A stretch of DNA of 64,000 nt from positions 1,116,001 through 1,180,000 of the forward strand of contig CAVZHQ010000007.1 of assembly GCA_963775125.1 (NCBI GenBank). Direction: 5' to 3'. Positions 8,306 to 16,629 of this stretch are shown piece after piece. The stretch is from JAHECQ01 sp963775125 (GTDB lineage Bacteria; Actinomycetota; Acidimicrobiia; Acidimicrobiales; SZUA-35). The translations under genes and the position numbers were made by a program. The notes under the pieces are model-generated. The model had not been told where the DNA came from. It ran no database searches and saw only the letters and a program-made list of their open reading frames with translations. Numbering within the stretch: position 1 is the first letter of the stretch; each line of letters opens with the position of its first letter.

Positions 8306-10520
8306 ATGGATTCCAAGCCGATCATCGGCTACCTCGACCGTTGGTCCGTGCGAGCAGGCGAGACCGTCACGCTCCGTGCCAGCGGAGCGAGCCCTGCCAC
8401 CGCCCGCCTGACTCAGATCGTTTGTGGTGACCCCACCCGGTACGGGCCCGGGTTCGACGAGCGACCGCTGCCGGCGTCTGCTGCTGCCGGGCTGCCGGAA
8501 TCGGTGGACCTGGTTCCACAGACCGTGACGCCTGGGTCCTATGCGACCATCGATCTCGGCTCGGCTGGCCTCCCGGTGCCGGTCCCTGGGGCCACCGTCA
8601 CGATCGGTCTGGACCTGATGCTGACGCGCGTCAAGGAGCCGCAAACCGTCTTCGTTCTCGAGTTCGAAGACAAGACCCTCGACCTGATCAGTCTGGCGGG
8701 CGGGCTGCTTGTGGTCCGGATCGGATCCGATCGTACGCAGCTACGGGACCGGGCCCTCGAACAAGGTCGGTGGTACCGCGTCGAACTGGAACTGACGGAC
8801 GGCCGAGGCCAGGCGACGATTTCGACTCGCCCCAGTCGGTCGCCGGGACGAGACCTCTTCGAGAGCGAGCCGTCCAACACCACGTTCGCGTTCAGCGAAC
8901 GTGGTGTTGGACGGCTGGGGGGCTGGACGCTTGCGGGCCAGGACGGCCGTGGCGACTTCGACGGGCGGATCGGTGGCCTGTCGCTCTCGGTGACTCCCGG
9001 AACGACGGGAGACGCCGGCCAGGAGACCCGGCTCGCCTGGGACTTCTCGCAAGGTCCCGCCTCCCGCACGCTCATCGAGACCAGCGAGCGCCGGTGCCAC
9101 GGAACGCTGCATCAACTCCCGACTCGGGCAGTGACCGGGGCGCGATGGGACGGGACACAGCAACGCTGGTCGGACGCTCCCGAGCAGTGGGACGCGGTCC
9201 ACTTCCACAAGGACGATGTATACGACGCCGGTTGGGAACCGACCGCCACCTTTCGGTTGGCCGAGGACCTGCCGAGCGGGATCTACTCGGTGCATCTCTC
9301 GAACGAGGCGGGCGAGGACCGGATTCCCTTCTTCGTGCGCCCAGCCCCGGGCGCTCCGACAAACGACGTGGCGCTGCTCATGTCCTCGGCCACCTACCTC
9401 GCCTACGCCAATCACCGCATGCTCATCGAGGGACTGGACTTCATCGCAGCCCGTCCCCGCCTCCGACCTGAGCACGAGTTCGTGCGCGAACATCCCGAGC
9501 TCGGTCGCTCGATGTACGAGAAGCACCCCGACGGCTCAGGGATGATGTTCAGCTCACGACTTCGACCGGTGCTCAATCTCCGGCCTGGCGCCGATGGGTG
9601 GAACTTCACGCCCGACACCGACCTCAACGCGTTCCTTCATCATGAGCTCGGCGAACTCGATCGACCCGGACACGATGTCATCACCGACGAGGACGTGCAC
9701 GCCGAAGGGTTCGGCGCGCTCGAGCCCTATCGGGTTCTGGTGACGTGCACCCACCCCGAGTACTGGTCGACGCGCGATGTTGGACGCGCTGGATGCGTGG
9801 CAACGCCAGGGAGGCCGGTTGATGTACCTCGGCGGAAACGGGTTCTACTGGCGGGTTGCGTTCAGCGATCACTGGCCCGGCGCCATGGAACTCCGACGGG
9901 CCGAGGACGGCGTGCGGAACTGGCAGACCGGCGACGGCGAGAGCTACCACGCCTTCACTGGGGAGTACGGGGGTATGTGGCGTCGTCTTGGGCGGGCGCC
10001 GAACGAACTGGTCGGCATCGGCTTCGCGGCCCAGGGCTTCGACCGGGCGTCGAGCTACGTCGTCAACTCGGCGAGCCGGACCGGTCGCACCGAGTGGATC
10101 TGGCAGGGAGTCGATGACGAGGAAGGACGCATCGGGACGTCGGGGCTTGGTGGCGGAGCGGCCGGTCAGGAGATCGACCGCTACGACACGAGGCTCGGCT
10201 CGCCCGATCACGCGGTCGTGCTGGCCAGCGCATCGGAGTTCAGCCCGGACATGGTCAGAACCAAGGAGGAATTCGAGGGCTCGGTTGTGTACTCCACCCC
10301 GGACCCCTTCGTGCGTTCGGACATCGTCTTCTACGAAACCCCGAGCGGCGGAGCCGTGTTCTCGGTCGGCTCGATCTCGTGGTTCGGAGCCTTGGCCCGC
10401 AATGGCTATGACAACGACATAGCGAGGATGACCGCCAACGTGCTACACCGCTTCGCCGACCCGATTCCTTTCGAACCGCCCCGAATCGAGTCTCTTCGAA
10501 CCAGCCAGGAGTCGTCATGA
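8306..10520 (+). CDS. N,N-dimethylformamidase large-subunit-like protein (one frameshift)
   Basis: About 738 residues after repair, close to the 762 of the large subunit of N,N-dimethylformamidase. The N-terminal part (about 1-270) is a beta-rich, lectin-like module (KPIIGYLDRWSVRAGETVTL; YATIDLGSAGLPVP). The C-terminal part holds the DMFase core: DVALLMSSATYLAYANHRM, then CTHPEYWST, then in the next frame MLDALDAWQRQGGRLMYLGGN GFYWRV and FSVGSISWFGAL. The frames switch at 9771-9776 (run of CG), and adding one CG restores the reading. Known members hydrolyse amides such as DMF or act on unknown amides. A perfect 22-bp inverted repeat lies at 8868-8916 inside the coding region. The stop overlaps the next start (ATGA). 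Confidence 0.8.
8868..8916. repeat. Perfect 22-bp inverted repeat inside a coding region
   Basis: Arms 8868-8889 and 8895-8916 are exact reverse complements, with a 5-base loop GTTCA. The left arm starts AGCCGTCCAACACC. Nothing comparable is required by the protein, and both strands spell a similar peptide (PSNTTF). No T-tract follows, so it is not a classic terminator. Confidence 0.9.
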
Positions 10521-11290
10521 CCGAACCCCTACCCACGTCCGATCGGGCGACCGTCGAAGTGCATGATCACGTGATGACCATCACCATGACGCGCACCGAC
10601 AAGCGCAACGCCATCGACGGCGAGATGACCCTGGCGTTGGACGCCGCCCTCAACCGACTGGACGACGATCCCGATCTGTGGGTCGGGATCATCACCGGTG
10701 GCACCCAGTTCTTCTGCGCCGGGACCGACATGGCGGCCACGTCGGGGCCACCGACGCCTCGCGGCGGCGTGTACGGCGTCGTCGGCCGCACTCGCCGCAA
10801 GCCGCTGATCGCTGCGGTCGAAGGGTTCGCCTACGGCGGCGGCTTCGAGGTCGTCATGGCGTGCGACCTCGTCATCGCGGCCGCCAACGCACGCTTCGGG
10901 CTGCCCGAGGTGAAGCGCGGGCTGGTGGCCACCAGCGGAGCACTCTTCCGAGCGCACCGAGTCTTGCCGCTCAACGTGGCCAAGCAACTCTTGCTCAGCG
11001 GAGCTGATCTCCTACCCGAGGACGCGCACCGCCTCGGCCTCGTCAACGAGGTCACCGAGCCGGGTTCCGCCCTCGCCGGTGCGGTTCGGTGGGCCACGCT
11101 GATCTCGGCGAACTCGCCGGTGTCGGTCCAGCAGTCGCTGCGCGTCGTCGACGAGTTGGTGTCTGCCACCGACGAGGAGGGCTGGGCCATCACCCGCGAT
11201 GCCCGTCGCATCATCGGCGAGTCGGAGGATTCCAAGGAAGGAGTGGCAGCGTTCTTCGAGAAGCGACCACCTCGCTGGACCGGCCGCTGA
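10517..11290 (+). CDS. Enoyl-CoA hydratase/isomerase family protein
   Basis: 257 residues, crotonase fold. The oxyanion-hole segments are visible: FFCAGTDMAA and GFAYGGGFEVVMACDLVIA. The general-acid/base position is GLPEVKRGLVATSG; it keeps the first Glu (GLPE) but lacks the second Glu of true hydratases (VATSGA instead of PGAGG-like context), so a hydratase, isomerase or hydrolase role cannot be separated. It starts inside the stop of the dimethylformamidase-like gene (ATGA), indicating translational coupling. A second paralogue follows after 48 bp. Confidence 0.88.
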   Translation: MTEPLPTSDRATVEVHDHVMTITMTRTDKRNAIDGEMTLALDAALNRLDDDPDLWVGIITGGTQFFCAGTDMAATSGPPTPRGGVYGVVGRTRRKPLIAAVEGFAYGGGFEVVMACDLVIAAANARFGLPEVKRGLVATSGALFRAHRVLPLNVAKQLLLSGADLLPEDAHRLGLVNEVTEPGSALAGAVRWATLISANSPVSVQQSLRVVDELVSATDEEGWAITRDARRIIGESEDSKEGVAAFFEKRPPRWTGR

Positions 11291-11338
11291 CCGCACTCCA
11301 ACTCGATACTGCTCGACGATCCCCATTAGGGTCGAGGT

Positions 11339-12115
11339 ATGGGCCAATACTCCTTTGCAGAACGTGACGGCAATCTCTTCCACATCACCATCAACCGCCC
11401 GGAGGTGATGAACTCGCTGCACCCGGCGGCCAACAGCGAACTGTCCGATCTCTTCGATGCATTCCAGAACGATCCCGACTTGTGGGTGGCGATCATCACC
11501 GGCGCCGGCGAGCGGGCGTTCTCCGCCGGCAACGACCTCAAGTATCAGGCGGGCGGCGGCGATCGCTCGGGCCAGCCCTCCAGCGGGTTCGGAGGCATCA
11601 CGTCTCGGTGGGACCTGAACAAGCCCGTCATCGCTGCGGTCAACGGCGTCGCCATGGGCGGCGGGTTCGAGATCGCTCTGGCATGCGACCTCATCATTGC
11701 TTCGGACAACGCGCGCTTTGCCTTGCCCGAACCAAAGGTCGGCTTGGCTGCCTTGGCCGGTGGCGTGCATCGCCTCCCTCGCCAGATCGGGATGAAGCGA
11801 GCCATGGGCATGATGCTCACCGGTCGTCACGTCCCCGCCGCCGAAGGCCTCGAGCTCGGCTTCGTCAACGAGGTCGTCACCCAGGCCGAGCTGCAAGACC
11901 GGGCGCGAGCTTGGGCCGCCATGATTCTCGAGTGCTCACCCATGTCCATCCGCGCCACCAAGGAAGCCGCGATGCAGGGCATGAACGTGGCCGGTGTGCG
12001 CGAGGCCCACGAGGGCAAGTACGCCGCCGTCAAGGCGATGATGGGCAGCGAGGACTTCGTCGAGGGTCCGGTGGCCTTCGCCGAAAAGCGCACCCCCAAC
12101 TGGAAGGGTCGCTGA
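11339..12115 (+). CDS. Enoyl-CoA hydratase/isomerase family protein
   Basis: 258 residues, crotonase fold, paralogous to the preceding gene (compare NRPEVMNSLHP with TRTDKRNAIDG). Oxyanion-hole segments are RAFSAGNDLKYQ and GVAMGGGFEIALACDLIIAS. The acid/base region reads ALPEPKVGLAALAGGVHRLPR, typical of carnitinyl-CoA dehydratase-like and enoyl-CoA hydratase-like proteins. The C-terminal trimerisation helix ends FAEKRTPNWKGR. It probably shares a transcript with 10517-11290. It acts on a CoA thioester in the cytoplasm; substrate unknown. Confidence 0.88.
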   Translation: MGQYSFAERDGNLFHITINRPEVMNSLHPAANSELSDLFDAFQNDPDLWVAIITGAGERAFSAGNDLKYQAGGGDRSGQPSSGFGGITSRWDLNKPVIAAVNGVAMGGGFEIALACDLIIASDNARFALPEPKVGLAALAGGVHRLPRQIGMKRAMGMMLTGRHVPAAEGLELGFVNEVVTQAELQDRARAWAAMILECSPMSIRATKEAAMQGMNVAGVREAHEGKYAAVKAMMGSEDFVEGPVAFAEKRTPNWKGR

Positions 12116-12186
12116 CCCCGGCCAGGACCTTGTCGGTAGGTGTTCCTACCTGAGCGGGCGACCGGGCCTCTGCCATCTGGTACTCG

Positions 12187-13818
12187 TTGTGTCTCGTGCG
12201 GACGAGACCAGCGAGGCATCAGGCGGTACGGCCCGTCGCGGTGGTCGTCTCGGCGATCCTCTGTTCCGTCGTCGGATTCCAGGCCCGGGCAGTTCGGGGT
12301 GCAGACGAACCAGCATCTGTCGCGGTGCTGAGCATCGGGGACTCGAACTTCAACTACGTCGGCGAGACGTTCTGGGGCTCCGAGTGGCCCGCCGCCATCA
12401 GTGGCTCACCATTGTTCTCCGGCCACATCGACGCCGATTCGGGCCGAAGCATCAACCGAGCGGGCAGCACGACGAGCGGTCTCGCCGCGGTGACAGCCAA
12501 CGCTGACGCCATCGCCGACTCGGGAATCGTCCTCGTGAACCTTGGCGTGAACGACCACGAGCTGGGCGAGGAATGGCGTGACGCTGCACGATCGATGATC
12601 GCGGCCATCCGATCCCAGAATGCCGCTGTCGAGATCCACTGGATCACGCCCGTCGCCCAGGTCGGTGTCGCCGATGCCTACCTCGTCGAACGAGCGGTTG
12701 ACCATGCGACGACCTTGCGGGAGCTGCGTGCAATCGGCGAGATCGACGGGCTCGTCGAGTGGGATCTCTACGCGATGGCCAACCCCGACGTCTTCCATTC
12801 CGATGGCATCCACTTTTGGCTGGGTGCCGGCGGTCGGGCCCTCGCCGAGTTCACCGCAGCTGCGCTCCTCGCCGGCGGGACACCGGGTACCACCACATCG
12901 ACCACGGCTCCTCCCCCGCCGTCGACGAGCGCGCCCACAACTACGGCTCCGACGACAACCACACCAGCAACGACCGCACCAACAACGACAACCGCACCAA
13001 CGACGACCGCACCAACAACGACAACCGCACCAACGACGGTCCCGCCGACGACGGCGGTCGGCGGAGGGTCGACACCGCCACCAGCCGATCTCGTCGGCAA
13101 CCCGCGTTGTGGCAGTGACACCCTCCCCTGGGCTACATCCGACGACCCCCTCGGCGACACGATCAACCGGGCGTATCTGACGCTCGCCGGTCGCATTCCA
13201 TCACTCGTCGAGCAGCAGTCGGCCATCGATCTCATCGTCTCGACCGGGCGCACCGAGGCGCTGACCGATGCGCTCCTCGCGACGGGCGGAATCTCGCTCG
13301 AAGGCCCGGTTGAGGCGGTTGTCGACCGCTTGTACCGTCATGTGCTGCAACGCCCCGCTGATGCTGCGGGACTTCGAGCGTGGTCCGCTGCCTTGCGGGC
13401 GGGGACGCGACCCCAGCAGGTCGCACACCTTCTGGCCCATTCGCCCGAGGCGGTGGGTCTCACGGCGACCTCGGCAGCCCAGAGCTCCCGCCAGGGCATG
13501 GTCTGCCGTCTGTATCTCGCCGGATTGGGTCGGGTCCCTGATGCCGCCGGACTCGCCTTCTGGTCAGGTCAGCACACGTTGGCTTGGGTAACCGACGCCA
13601 TCGCCGATTCCGACGAATTCAGCGGGCGCTTCCCCGTAGCTGCTGGTGACGGTCTGCTCATCGAGTCGGTCTATCGACACGTCTTGGGCCGTGCCCCGGA
13701 TCCCGGCGGGACGCACTACTGGACGAGCCGCCTGACGGGTGGGCTGTCCAGGGGCTCCTTCGTCCTACTGGTGAGCAACTCGCCCGAGTACATCGTCCGA
13801 ACGGCCACGGTTCCCTAG
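12187..13818 (+). CDS. Secreted SGNH-like hydrolase with Thr/Pro linker and DUF4214 modules
   Basis: 543 residues. A TTG (12187) or GTG (12196) start is followed by a basic segment and hydrophobic stretch (AVVVSAILCSVVGF) that acts as a signal peptide. Residues about 45-225 form an SGNH/GDSL esterase-like domain: LSIGDSNFN supplies the block I Ser, LVNLGVNDHELGEEW the block III N, and FHSDGIHFWLGAGG the block V D-x-x-H. A low-complexity linker of Thr, Ala and Pro (about 235-300) leads to DUF4214 units: VDRLYRHVLQRPADAAGL, VCRLYLAGLGRVPDAAGL and SVYRHVLGRAPDPGG. DUF4214 occurs in exported glycan- or surface-associated actinobacterial proteins. The enzyme probably acts on acylated extracellular polymer. 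Confidence 0.82.
   Translation: MCLVRTRPARHQAVRPVAVVVSAILCSVVGFQARAVRGADEPASVAVLSIGDSNFNYVGETFWGSEWPAAISGSPLFSGHIDADSGRSINRAGSTTSGLAAVTANADAIADSGIVLVNLGVNDHELGEEWRDAARSMIAAIRSQNAAVEIHWITPVAQVGVADAYLVERAVDHATTLRELRAIGEIDGLVEWDLYAMANPDVFHSDGIHFWLGAGGRALAEFTAAALLAGGTPGTTTSTTAPPPPSTSAPTTTAPTTTTPATTAPTTTTAPTTTAPTTTTAPTTVPPTTAVGGGSTPPPADLVGNPRCGSDTLPWATSDDPLGDTINRAYLTLAGRIPSLVEQQSAIDLIVSTGRTEALTDALLATGGISLEGPVEAVVDRLYRHVLQRPADAAGLRAWSAALRAGTRPQQVAHLLAHSPEAVGLTATSAAQSSRQGMVCRLYLAGLGRVPDAAGLAFWSGQHTLAWVTDAIADSDEFSGRFPVAAGDGLLIESVYRHVLGRAPDPGGTHYWTSRLTGGLSRGSFVLLVSNSPEYIVRTATVP
12973..13038 (+). repeat. Perfect 33-bp tandem duplication in the Thr/Pro linker
   Basis: Positions 12973-13005 and 13006-13038 are identical 33-bp copies (starting ACCGCACCAACAACGACAAC). 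They encode two copies of an 11-residue Thr/Ala/Pro unit in the linker of the SGNH-DUF4214 protein. The in-frame length means linker size can vary by slippage without breaking the gene. Confidence 0.85.
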
Positions 13819-13894
13819 CCAAAGGTGGACGGGGTGGTCAGGACCTGGGCGGACTCACCCAATGTGACCAATAAGTCTCTGTAAGTGGTATTCC

Positions 13895-13926
13895 TGGGTG
13901 ACGAGTGGGGAACACCTCCCCGTCAC
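13895..13926 (+). other. Two-step hairpin at a possible start codon
   Basis: GGTGAC pairs with GTCACC, and inside it GGGGA pairs with TCCCC around the loop ACACC, with four unpaired bases (GAGT) on the 5' side. It lies in the 300-bp gap before the flavin reductase and contains the GTG at 13898. It does not match a riboswitch consensus I could recall, and it may simply be chance GC pairing. The rest of 13819-13894 shows nothing identifiable. Confidence 0.3.
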
Positions 13927-14200
13927 CGACAGGACGGCAGCAATGGCGCTGGTCACCGCATTCGACAACTCACATGCCAGCCGCCCGGGCGAGGCAGCCC
14001 CGCGTCATTGCCTGCGGGTGGCGCTTCGCCACGGCAGCAGCGACGGATGGTCGTTCGAGTTCCGGCTGCCCACCGCCCTTCGACTCCACACCCATCGACT
14101 GGCCGATCTACTCTTCGGCCATGGACAACGACGCAAAGAAACTGGCCCTCCGGTCGATCACCTACGGGCTGTTCATCGTCACCTCACGCGACGGCGATGA
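13898..14200 (+). CDS. Possible small protein of unknown function
   Basis: 100 residues from a GTG. Up to about 14120 the codons are strongly G/C at the third position, as in neighbouring genes, and the competing frames are not, so this 220-bp stretch looks protein-coding. Peptide segments such as CLRVALRHGSSDGWSFEFRLP and LRLHTHRLADLLFG are not a family I recognise. The end overlaps the first 80 bases of the flavin reductase in another frame, so the true stop may be earlier if an indel is present here as elsewhere in the window. The start lies inside a predicted hairpin (13895-13926). Confidence 0.35.
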   Translation: MTSGEHLPVTDRTAAMALVTAFDNSHASRPGEAAPRHCLRVALRHGSSDGWSFEFRLPTALRLHTHRLADLLFGHGQRRKETGPPVDHLRAVHRHLTRRR

Positions 14201-14603
14201 AGCCGGAGCGGGCGGGGTGAACTGGATCAGCCAGGCCTCATTCACTCCCCCTCTCGTCATGGTCGGCATCAAGGCCGACAGCGGTTCGGCGGCCATCATC
14301 GCGAAAACGGGATGCTTCGCGGTCAACACACTCGCCGATGACCAACTCGACATCGGCAAGGCCTTCTTCCGCTCGACCGAGATGGCCGACGGCAAGCTCA
14401 ACGGCTACGCCTTCGAGGACGGCCCGGCGACCGGATCGCCGCTGCTCCTCGACACGCCGTACTGGTTCGAGTGTCGCGTCACGGACACCATCGCAAGAGG
14501 TGACCACACGGTGTTCGTCGCCGAAGTGGTCGAGGCCGGCGTCCGCAACGCCGAGTCGGCCCCACTCAACCTGCGTTCCACCGGCATGAACTACGGAGGC
14601 TGA
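14121..14603 (+). CDS. Flavin reductase domain protein (FMN-binding split barrel)
   Basis: 160 residues starting MDNDAKKLALRSITYGLFIVTS. The fold signature is clear: GVNWISQASFTPPLVMVGIK, the substrate/flavin loop of HpaC/DIM6-type reductases, then GCFAVNTLADDQLDIGKAFF and FECRVTDTIARGDHTVFVAEV with the conserved GDHT motif. Such proteins reduce FMN or FAD with NAD(P)H, feeding flavin-dependent monooxygenases, or use tightly bound flavin. It ends two bases before the acyl-CoA dehydrogenase start, whose GGAGG ribosome site is inside this gene, so the two are one operon. Confidence 0.85.
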   Translation: MDNDAKKLALRSITYGLFIVTSRDGDEAGAGGVNWISQASFTPPLVMVGIKADSGSAAIIAKTGCFAVNTLADDQLDIGKAFFRSTEMADGKLNGYAFEDGPATGSPLLLDTPYWFECRVTDTIARGDHTVFVAEVVEAGVRNAESAPLNLRSTGMNYGG

Positions 14604-14605
14604 CC

Positions 14606-15772
14606 ATGGACTTCACGCCCAACCCCGACCATGAGGCCATCCGTGAAGGTGTCCAGCGCGTCTGCGCCAAGTACCCCGACCTGTATTGGCGGCAGAAAGA
14701 CGAGGAGCACGAGTTCCCCTGGGATTTCTACAACGACATGGCCGCCGGCGGCTGGGTCGGAATCGCCATCCCCGAAGAGTTCGGAGGCGGTGGCCAAGGC
14801 ATCACCGAGGCATCGATCGTCCTCGAGGAGATCGCCGCCAGTGGTGCCGCGATGAACGGCTGCTCATCCATGCACCTCTCGATGTTCGGCATGGAGCCGG
14901 TCCGAAAGTACGGCTCGCCCGAGTTGGTCGACCTCATTCTGCCTGGTGTGGCCAGCGGTCGACTGCACACCGCATTCGGCGTCACCGAGCCCGACGCGGG
15001 CACCGACACCACGTCGATCAAGACCCGTGCCACCCGGGACGGCGACGAGTACGTCGTCAACGGTGCCAAGGTGTGGACCACGAAGGCGCCCTACTGCGAT
15101 TACTGCCTGCTTCTGGTCCGCACCACCCCCAAGGAGCTGTGCGATGGCCCGACCCAAGGGATGACGCTTTTGCTGGTCGATCTCAAGGATCCTGCCGTGG
15201 ACATCACCCCGATCCCGAAACTCGGCCGCAACGCCGTGGTGTCCTGTGAGGTGCGCTACGACAATCTGCGGGTGCCGGTCTCCATGCGGGTTGGGGACGA
15301 AGGCGAAGGCTTTCGCTACATCCTCGACGGTCTCAACCCCGAACGAATTCTGATCGCCAGTGAGGCGCTGGGTATCGGAAAGGCCGCCCTCCGCAAGGCC
15401 GTTGCGTACGCCAACGATCGGGTGATCTTCGGCCGGCCGATCGGCATGAACCAAGGCCTGGCCTTCCCGCTCGCCGATAGCCACGCCAAGCTACGTGCGG
15501 CGGAGATGATGGTGCGCGTGGCGTCGTGGCGCTACGACAAGGGACTTCCCTGCGGCGAAGAAGCCAACTTGGCCAAGTATCTGGCAGCCGAGGCCGCCTT
15601 CGACTGCGCCGATCGGGCCATGCAGACCCATGGCGGTTTCGGCTACGCAAAGGAGTACGACGTCGAGCGGTACTGGCGAGAGGCTCGCCTGATGAAGATC
15701 GCCCCCGTGTCCCAGGAGATGGTGTTGAACTTCGTGAGCAACAAGGTGCTCGGCCTGCCTCGCAGCTACTAA
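14606..15772 (+). CDS. Acyl-CoA dehydrogenase
   Basis: 388 residues with the full acyl-CoA dehydrogenase layout: an N-terminal helical domain (MDFTPNPDHEAIREGVQ), a middle beta domain with AFGVTEPDAGTDTTSIKT (flavin and substrate loop) and NGAKVWTTKAPYC, and the C-terminal helices with RVIFGRPIGMNQGLAFPLAD and MQTHGGFGYAKEYDVERYWREARL. The common closing motif YEGTSEI is replaced by MKIAPVSQEM, so the catalytic Glu is not at the usual YEG position and may lie elsewhere. The flavin is reoxidised by electron-transfer flavoprotein in the family. GGAGG at 14595-14599 is a good ribosome site. It overlaps the convergent SDR by 4 bp. Confidence 0.92.
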   Translation: MDFTPNPDHEAIREGVQRVCAKYPDLYWRQKDEEHEFPWDFYNDMAAGGWVGIAIPEEFGGGGQGITEASIVLEEIAASGAAMNGCSSMHLSMFGMEPVRKYGSPELVDLILPGVASGRLHTAFGVTEPDAGTDTTSIKTRATRDGDEYVVNGAKVWTTKAPYCDYCLLLVRTTPKELCDGPTQGMTLLLVDLKDPAVDITPIPKLGRNAVVSCEVRYDNLRVPVSMRVGDEGEGFRYILDGLNPERILIASEALGIGKAALRKAVAYANDRVIFGRPIGMNQGLAFPLADSHAKLRAAEMMVRVASWRYDKGLPCGEEANLAKYLAAEAAFDCADRAMQTHGGFGYAKEYDVERYWREARLMKIAPVSQEMVLNFVSNKVLGLPRSY

Positions 15773-16629
15773 CGGCCCTGTTCGGGGTCCCGAGCGGGAC
15801 CCCGAAGGGTCACTCCGCCGTCGACCACCAGGGTCTGGCCGGTGATGTAGCGGGCGCGGTGGGAGGCGAGGAACACCACCGCGTTTCCGACGTCCCAGGG
15901 CGAGCCCTCGATCTGCAGAAGGCTGGCGTTCGCTCGTTGGGTGCGGGCGGCCTCGGACATTCCCCCCTTGTAGACCATCGGCGTGTAGATGGGTCCTGGC
16001 GCCACGCAGTTCACCCGTATTCCCTGAGCCGCGTGGTCGACGGCCATGGCCTTGGTCAACGCAATCACCGCGCCCTTCGAGGTCGAGTAGGCCGTCAGCC
16101 CTCTCGGCATCAACGTCGAGATGGACGAGATGTTGACGATGGCCCCTCCCCGCTCGTCGGAGCTCGCACCAACGCCCGCGGCCATTGCCGGTACCGCGAA
16201 CTTCGACGTCAGCATCATCGATCGGACGTTCACGGCCATGACCCGGTCCCACTGTTCGACCGTCTCGTCGACGACCGTGCCGCTCGATCCGATGCCGACG
16301 TTGTTCACCAACACCGACAGGCCACCCCAGTGGTCCACGGCAGCCTGCACCATCGCTTGGCACGCCGACTCGTCGGTGACGTCGGCCTCGAGGGCCACGG
16401 CCTCCCCGCCCTCAGCCTCAATGGCGCTGACCGTTGCCTCGGCGGCAGCGAGACGGCGGTCGACCACCAAGACCTTCGCTCCTTCCCTCGCCAGCAGCAG
16501 GGCCGCGGCCTTGCCGTTTCCGATGCCCTCGTCGACCTGACTGCCGCCCCCCGAGACGATGGCAACCTTGCCCGAAAGGAGCGCTGCGCCTTCGTCCCCG
16601 GGCACGAAGCTCGTGGTCGGAGGCGTCAT
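15769..16629 (-). CDS. Short-chain dehydrogenase/reductase
   Basis: 286 residues with a classical SDR core. The cofactor loop is an unusual VSGGGSQVDEGIGNG instead of TGxxxGIG, with three extra residues, as seen in some actinobacterial clusters. The rest is regular: LVNNVGIG, the Ser in INISSIS, catalytic YSTSK, and RVNCVAPGPIYTPMV. The closing RYITGQTLVVDGGVTLRG is the usual C-terminus. The alcohol or ketone substrate is unknown. Its start overlaps the stop of the SMP-30 gene (4 bp), so the two form a coupled pair. Confidence 0.88.
   Translation of the reverse strand: MTPPTTSFVPGDEGAALLSGKVAIVSGGGSQVDEGIGNGKAAALLLAREGAKVLVVDRRLAAAEATVSAIEAEGGEAVALEADVTDESACQAMVQAAVDHWGGLSVLVNNVGIGSSGTVVDETVEQWDRVMAVNVRSMMLTSKFAVPAMAAGVGASSDERGGAIVNISSISTLMPRGLTAYSTSKGAVIALTKAMAVDHAAQGIRVNCVAPGPIYTPMVYKGGMSEAARTQRANASLLQIEGSPWDVGNAVVFLASHRARYITGQTLVVDGGVTLRGPARDPEQGR

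Noticed and set aside
13895..13926. ZTP or other known riboswitch
   Set aside because: Conserved residues of the families I could recall are missing, and a small coding region may cover it.
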